Under the pieces are notes generated by a model. The model was not told the DNA's origin. It did not search any database and was given only the letters and a program-made list of their open reading frames with translations. Positions 5,212 through 7,301 of a DNA stretch of 7,301 nt are shown in pieces. Position numbers and translations under genes: made by a program. The stretch's first letter is position 1; each line of letters begins with the position of its first letter. Location of the stretch: NCBI GenBank assembly GCA_902468695.1, contig CABQZS010000013.1, forward strand, positions 1 to 7,301, read 5' to 3'. The DNA comes from an uncultured Collinsella sp. (GTDB taxonomy: Bacteria > Actinomycetota > Coriobacteriia > Coriobacteriales > Coriobacteriaceae).

Positions 5212-6498
5212 TTACTGTCTTGCAGAACGATCAAAATGCCGGCGGCCAAACAGCAGCAACGCCGCGGGAACTGCCGTCACGACCATGCCCGCACCAACGA
5301 GCGTCTGCTGCACGCCAAACGTCGCCGCCAGCCACGGGGCAATCGCCAGCGGGGCCACGCCGGCGAACATGTTGCCAAAGCCCATGACCGAGTTCACGCG
5401 ACCGAGCTGCTCGAGCGGGGCCGTCGTTTGCACGATCGTGTTGTGGAGCGGATTGACGACACCCCAGGCCACGCCCAGGGCAATCTGGCCGACAAGGGCT
5501 ACGCCCACGTACGGCGTCCCCACATAGAGCAAACTTCCCAGACCCACAGACATAAGCGCCACGAGCAGCGTTTTAAGGTTGACCAGGTGCGGCGGCAAGC
5601 GGAGCGCGAGCACGGCACCCAGCACCGCGCCCACGCCCGAGGCCGACGAGAGCCAGCCCATCCACTCAACGCCGACGCGTAGGACATCGCGATAGAAAAA
5701 CGACTCGAGCGGATCGAAGGCCCCGTAGCCAAAGTTCGAAAGAAAAATGATGCAGAAGAGCAGGGCGAGGGCGCTGTTGGTGAAGACTGTCTTGATGCTG
5801 GTCGCGAAGGTTGCGCGGGTGGACGCGCTGGAGTTGGGGCCTTGGCTGGCCTTATCCGATGTGATGTCGCCGATCGCGGGTTTATCTTCGTGTGTGGCGG
5901 CCTGACCTGCACTTTGCCTAAAGCCCCAACCGGCGACGAGCGCCAGTACGGTAAAGATCATCATGAGCACGAACACCGCGCGCGACGACGCAGCCGCCGC
6001 GACAAAGCCGCCCAGCGTGGGGCCAACGATGATACTCACGTTTGAGAGCATGGCGATGGCGGAGTTGATGTCTTTGAGCTCAACGGGGTCGTCGGTGAGA
6101 TACGCCGGATAGGACGTGGCGATGGGCTGGGCGAATCCCATCACAAAGCCCAGGAGCACCGCGCCGGCAAGGACTGTTCCGGTCGCGCTGCCAAAAACGA
6201 GGATCGCCGCGTCGGTTGCCAGCGTGCCCACGATGCTCAGCAAGAAATGGCGGCGCGGGCCCCAGGCGTCAAGCGCCGCGCCACCCGCAAAGGATCCCAG
6301 GATCACGAAGACGTTCATAAAGAGGACTGCCAGCGATGTCGCAACGACCGAAGCGTCGTCCGCATAGGTGAGCGTTCCGATGACGCCGATAAAGTAGCTG
6401 GTCTGGAAGCCGGTGTAGATGAGAAAGCGCATCGCCACCAGGCGCTTGGCCTGCATGGACAGCGATGATTGAGGCTTTGAGAAAAGAGAGGCGAGCAT
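5212..6498 (-). CDS. Major facilitator superfamily exporter, 12 membrane helices, drug-efflux-like
   Basis: The protein has 428 residues with about 12 hydrophobic segments, split by a hydrophilic central loop at about 192-236 between helices 6 and 7: the normal 6+6 MFS layout. The loop between helices 2 and 3 carries a motif A-like sequence (G73, D77, G80, R82, R83). The overall pattern resembles the MFS_3 group of efflux proteins (EntS or macrolide-efflux type). It is therefore a proton-driven exporter in the inner membrane; the substrate is unknown. The start is the ATG 6496-6498 because AAGGAG sits 5 nt upstream. An in-frame ATG 13 codons further upstream would put that site inside the gene. 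The gene stands alone, with palindromes on both sides and a possible promoter at 6635-6664. A stem-loop in the leader (arms 6528-6533 and 6541-6546) lies close to the ribosome-binding site. Family is secure; function is generic. Confidence 0.88.
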   Translation of the reverse strand: MLASLFSKPQSSLSMQAKRLVAMRFLIYTGFQTSYFIGVIGTLTYADDASVVATSLAVLFMNVFVILGSFAGGAALDAWGPRRHFLLSIVGTLATDAAILVFGSATGTVLAGAVLLGFVMGFAQPIATSYPAYLTDDPVELKDINSAIAMLSNVSIIVGPTLGGFVAAAASSRAVFVLMMIFTVLALVAGWGFRQSAGQAATHEDKPAIGDITSDKASQGPNSSASTRATFATSIKTVFTNSALALLFCIIFLSNFGYGAFDPLESFFYRDVLRVGVEWMGWLSSASGVGAVLGAVLALRLPPHLVNLKTLLVALMSVGLGSLLYVGTPYVGVALVGQIALGVAWGVVNPLHNTIVQTTAPLEQLGRVNSVMGFGNMFAGVAPLAIAPWLAATFGVQQTLVGAGMVVTAVPAALLLFGRRHFDRSARQ

Positions 6499-6627
6499 GG
6501 AGACTCCTTGTTTCATACGAATACGGGCGGTGGGCATTCGCCACCGTCTGTCAAATCAATCTATTCGCAAGAAACACTAAGGACGCATCAAGCCCCTTCT
6601 CTCCGTTTTTCGCCCGTCATGAACTAC

Positions 6628-6664
6628 TTGGTAGATTGTAAGGCATGCCCCACACATCTACCAA
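6628..6664 (-). promoter_or_regulatory. Candidate MFS promoter inside a 9-bp-arm dyad
   Basis: On the minus strand TTGGTA (-35, 6659-6664) and TACAAT (-10, 6635-6640) are 18 bp apart. The same stretch is a dyad: arms TTGGTAGAT (6628-6636) and ATCTACCAA (6656-6664), with the 8-bp palindrome GGCATGCC (6642-6649) near its centre. A repressor bound here would cover both promoter boxes. The leader would be about 130 nt. Symmetry is seen; promoter and operator roles are inferred. Confidence 0.4.
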
Positions 6665-6667
6665 AGC

Positions 6668-6705
6668 AAAAACCGCCACAAAGGTGCCTGGCCCCTTTGT
6701 GGCGG
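6668..6705 (-). terminator. GGGnCAGG palindrome, copy C, likely terminator upstream of the MFS gene
   Basis: Perfect 12-bp arms CCGCCACAAAGG (6673-6684) and its complement (6694-6705) surround the same 9-nt loop as copy B. On the minus strand a TTTTTGCTTT tail follows, so it can act as a second terminator behind mobB, just before the MFS promoter candidate. Against copy B, one stem pair has changed from A-T to G-C on both arms. Confidence 0.7.
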
Positions 6706-6723
6706 AAGTGACGTTTGCCCAGA

Positions 6724-6766
6724 TAAAACCTGCCAAAATAAACCTGTCCCTTTTTGGCAGGTTTTA
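6724..6766 (-). terminator. GGGnCAGG palindrome, copy D, overlapping the mobB stop codon; likely terminator
   Basis: Perfect 15-bp arms (6724-6738 and 6752-6766) enclose a 13-nt loop that reads GGGACAGG within it on the minus strand. The mobB stop codon (6764-6766) is part of the first arm. On the minus strand the stem ends in GGTTTTA, giving a T-rich tail. The stem sequence is unrelated to copies A-C, but the loop core is shared. Confidence 0.7.
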
Positions 6767-7301
6767 GGCCAGATGGTCTTGGATAAGATCGCAGATGGCT
6801 CGGGCGTCGTTGATGTTGATGGCTCGGGTCGCGAAGCCGGCATCGAATGCCTGGCGCGCCAGAGCCTCGTTGCAGGCAAGGGCCAGCGTGTGACCATCGA
6901 CCAGATCGAGCGAGCTCTTGCCGCGCAGACGGTCAACACCGGAGCGCGCGACGACGATGTTGTCGAAGCCCTCGGTCTTGTAGCCCTCGATGATCACCAC
7001 GTCGACATCGTTGTAGCGCGACAGCAGCTCGCGCGCGGGCATCTCGTCCTCCTCGCGCGTGTCGGCGTACTCCGCCCAGCGCGTGGCGCAGATAAGGCCC
7101 ACGTGCTTGGATCCGGCTTGATGATGGCGCCAGGTGTCCTTAGCGGGCACATCGATATCAAAACCGTGATGCCCATGATGCTTGAGCGAGCCCACGCGCA
7201 GGCCGCGGCGGGTGAGCTCGGCGATAACCTTCTCGACAAGCGTGGTCTTGCCCGAGTTTTGGTAGCCGATAAACGCGACCGCGGGGACGGCCGGAGTGGG
7301 A
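6764..7301 (-). CDS. mobB: MobB, molybdopterin-guanine dinucleotide biosynthesis adaptor GTPase, 5'-truncated
   Basis: The frame is open to the right edge; 178 residues before the stop are visible and the start lies outside. MobB is a P-loop nucleotide-binding protein that assists MobA in attaching GMP to molybdopterin, completing the cofactor for molybdenum enzymes in the cytosol. A Walker A motif GYQNSGKTT occupies visible residues 12-20. It is followed by the family signature GSLKHHGHHGFDID, then KDTWRHHQAGS and, later, DVVIIEGYK. The P-loop is so close to the edge that at most a short N-terminal piece should be missing, unless the gene is a fusion, which cannot be judged here. A shorter GTG start at 7193-7195 is rejected because it would delete the P-loop. 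The stop codon lies in a terminator-like palindrome, so mobB is probably the last gene of its transcript. Molybdoenzyme partners are not in the window. Confidence 0.9.
   Translation of the reverse strand, partial: PTPAVPAVAFIGYQNSGKTTLVEKVIAELTRRGLRVGSLKHHGHHGFDIDVPAKDTWRHHQAGSKHVGLICATRWAEYADTREEDEMPARELLSRYNDVDVVIIEGYKTEGFDNIVVARSGVDRLRGKSSLDLVDGHTLALACNEALARQAFDAGFATRAININDARAICDLIQDHLA

Noticed and set aside
4049..5527. Plus-strand open frame of 492 codons
   Set aside because: It is antisense to the HAD gene and part of the MFS gene, runs through palindromes, has His/Arg/Ala-rich composition typical of GC-rich shadow frames, and lacks a ribosome-binding site.
6549..6554. Perfect TTGACA on the minus strand upstream of the MFS gene
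   Set aside because: No acceptable -10 box lies 16-19 bp downstream; the region there is GC-rich.
4118..6766. Possibility that the repeated elements are a CRISPR array
   Set aside because: Copies are about 0.04-1.6 kb apart, separated by genes, with changing stems and no regular spacers or cas genes.

Overview
The window looks like part of a chromosome from a high-GC, Gram-positive gut actinobacterium. The best guess is class Coriobacteriia, something like Collinsella. The reasons are sortase-anchored pilins with Spy0128-type isopeptide domains, GC-rich metabolic genes, and many small palindromes in the gaps. This placement is inference; no rRNA or other marker gene is present. All five recognisable genes lie on the minus strand, so the biological reading order runs from the right end to the left.

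Right part (about 4118-7301), GC-rich and housekeeping-like. A 5'-truncated mobB (molybdenum cofactor guanylylation GTPase) runs in from the right edge. Next come a 12-helix MFS exporter and a Cof-type HAD phosphatase. The three genes are separated by 220-270 bp gaps, so they are probably separate transcripts. The gaps, and the 3' side of the HAD gene, hold four palindromes that share an apical GGGnCAGG while their stems change in a compensated way. A fifth, unrelated 65-bp palindrome follows the MFS gene. At least two of the four look like intrinsic terminators for leftward transcription.

Middle (about 3661-4117), AT-rich and non-coding. This is the upstream control region of the pilus operon. 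It holds two candidate promoters, a LytTR-like pair of 9-bp direct repeats with 21-bp periodicity, and a perfect 8-bp-arm dyad near the predicted transcription start.

Left part (1-3660), a sortase-dependent pilus operon that continues past the left edge. The first gene encodes a 1145-residue surface protein: signal peptide, acidic linker, glycine-rich beta-helix, two Spy0128-like isopeptide domains, and an LPLSG sorting signal. It overlaps by 8 nt the GTG start of a second, truncated gene for a FimA-type pilin with its own signal peptide. The likely arrangement is a tip adhesin followed by the backbone pilin, with a pilus sortase expected further left outside the window.

The most notable signal is a run of nine Gs at codons 58-61 of the adhesin gene, just after the signal peptide. 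A perfect 8-bp hairpin lies three bases upstream of it. Gain or loss of one G leads to a stop codon within 7-11 codons. The arrangement looks like a phase-variable on/off switch for the pilus.
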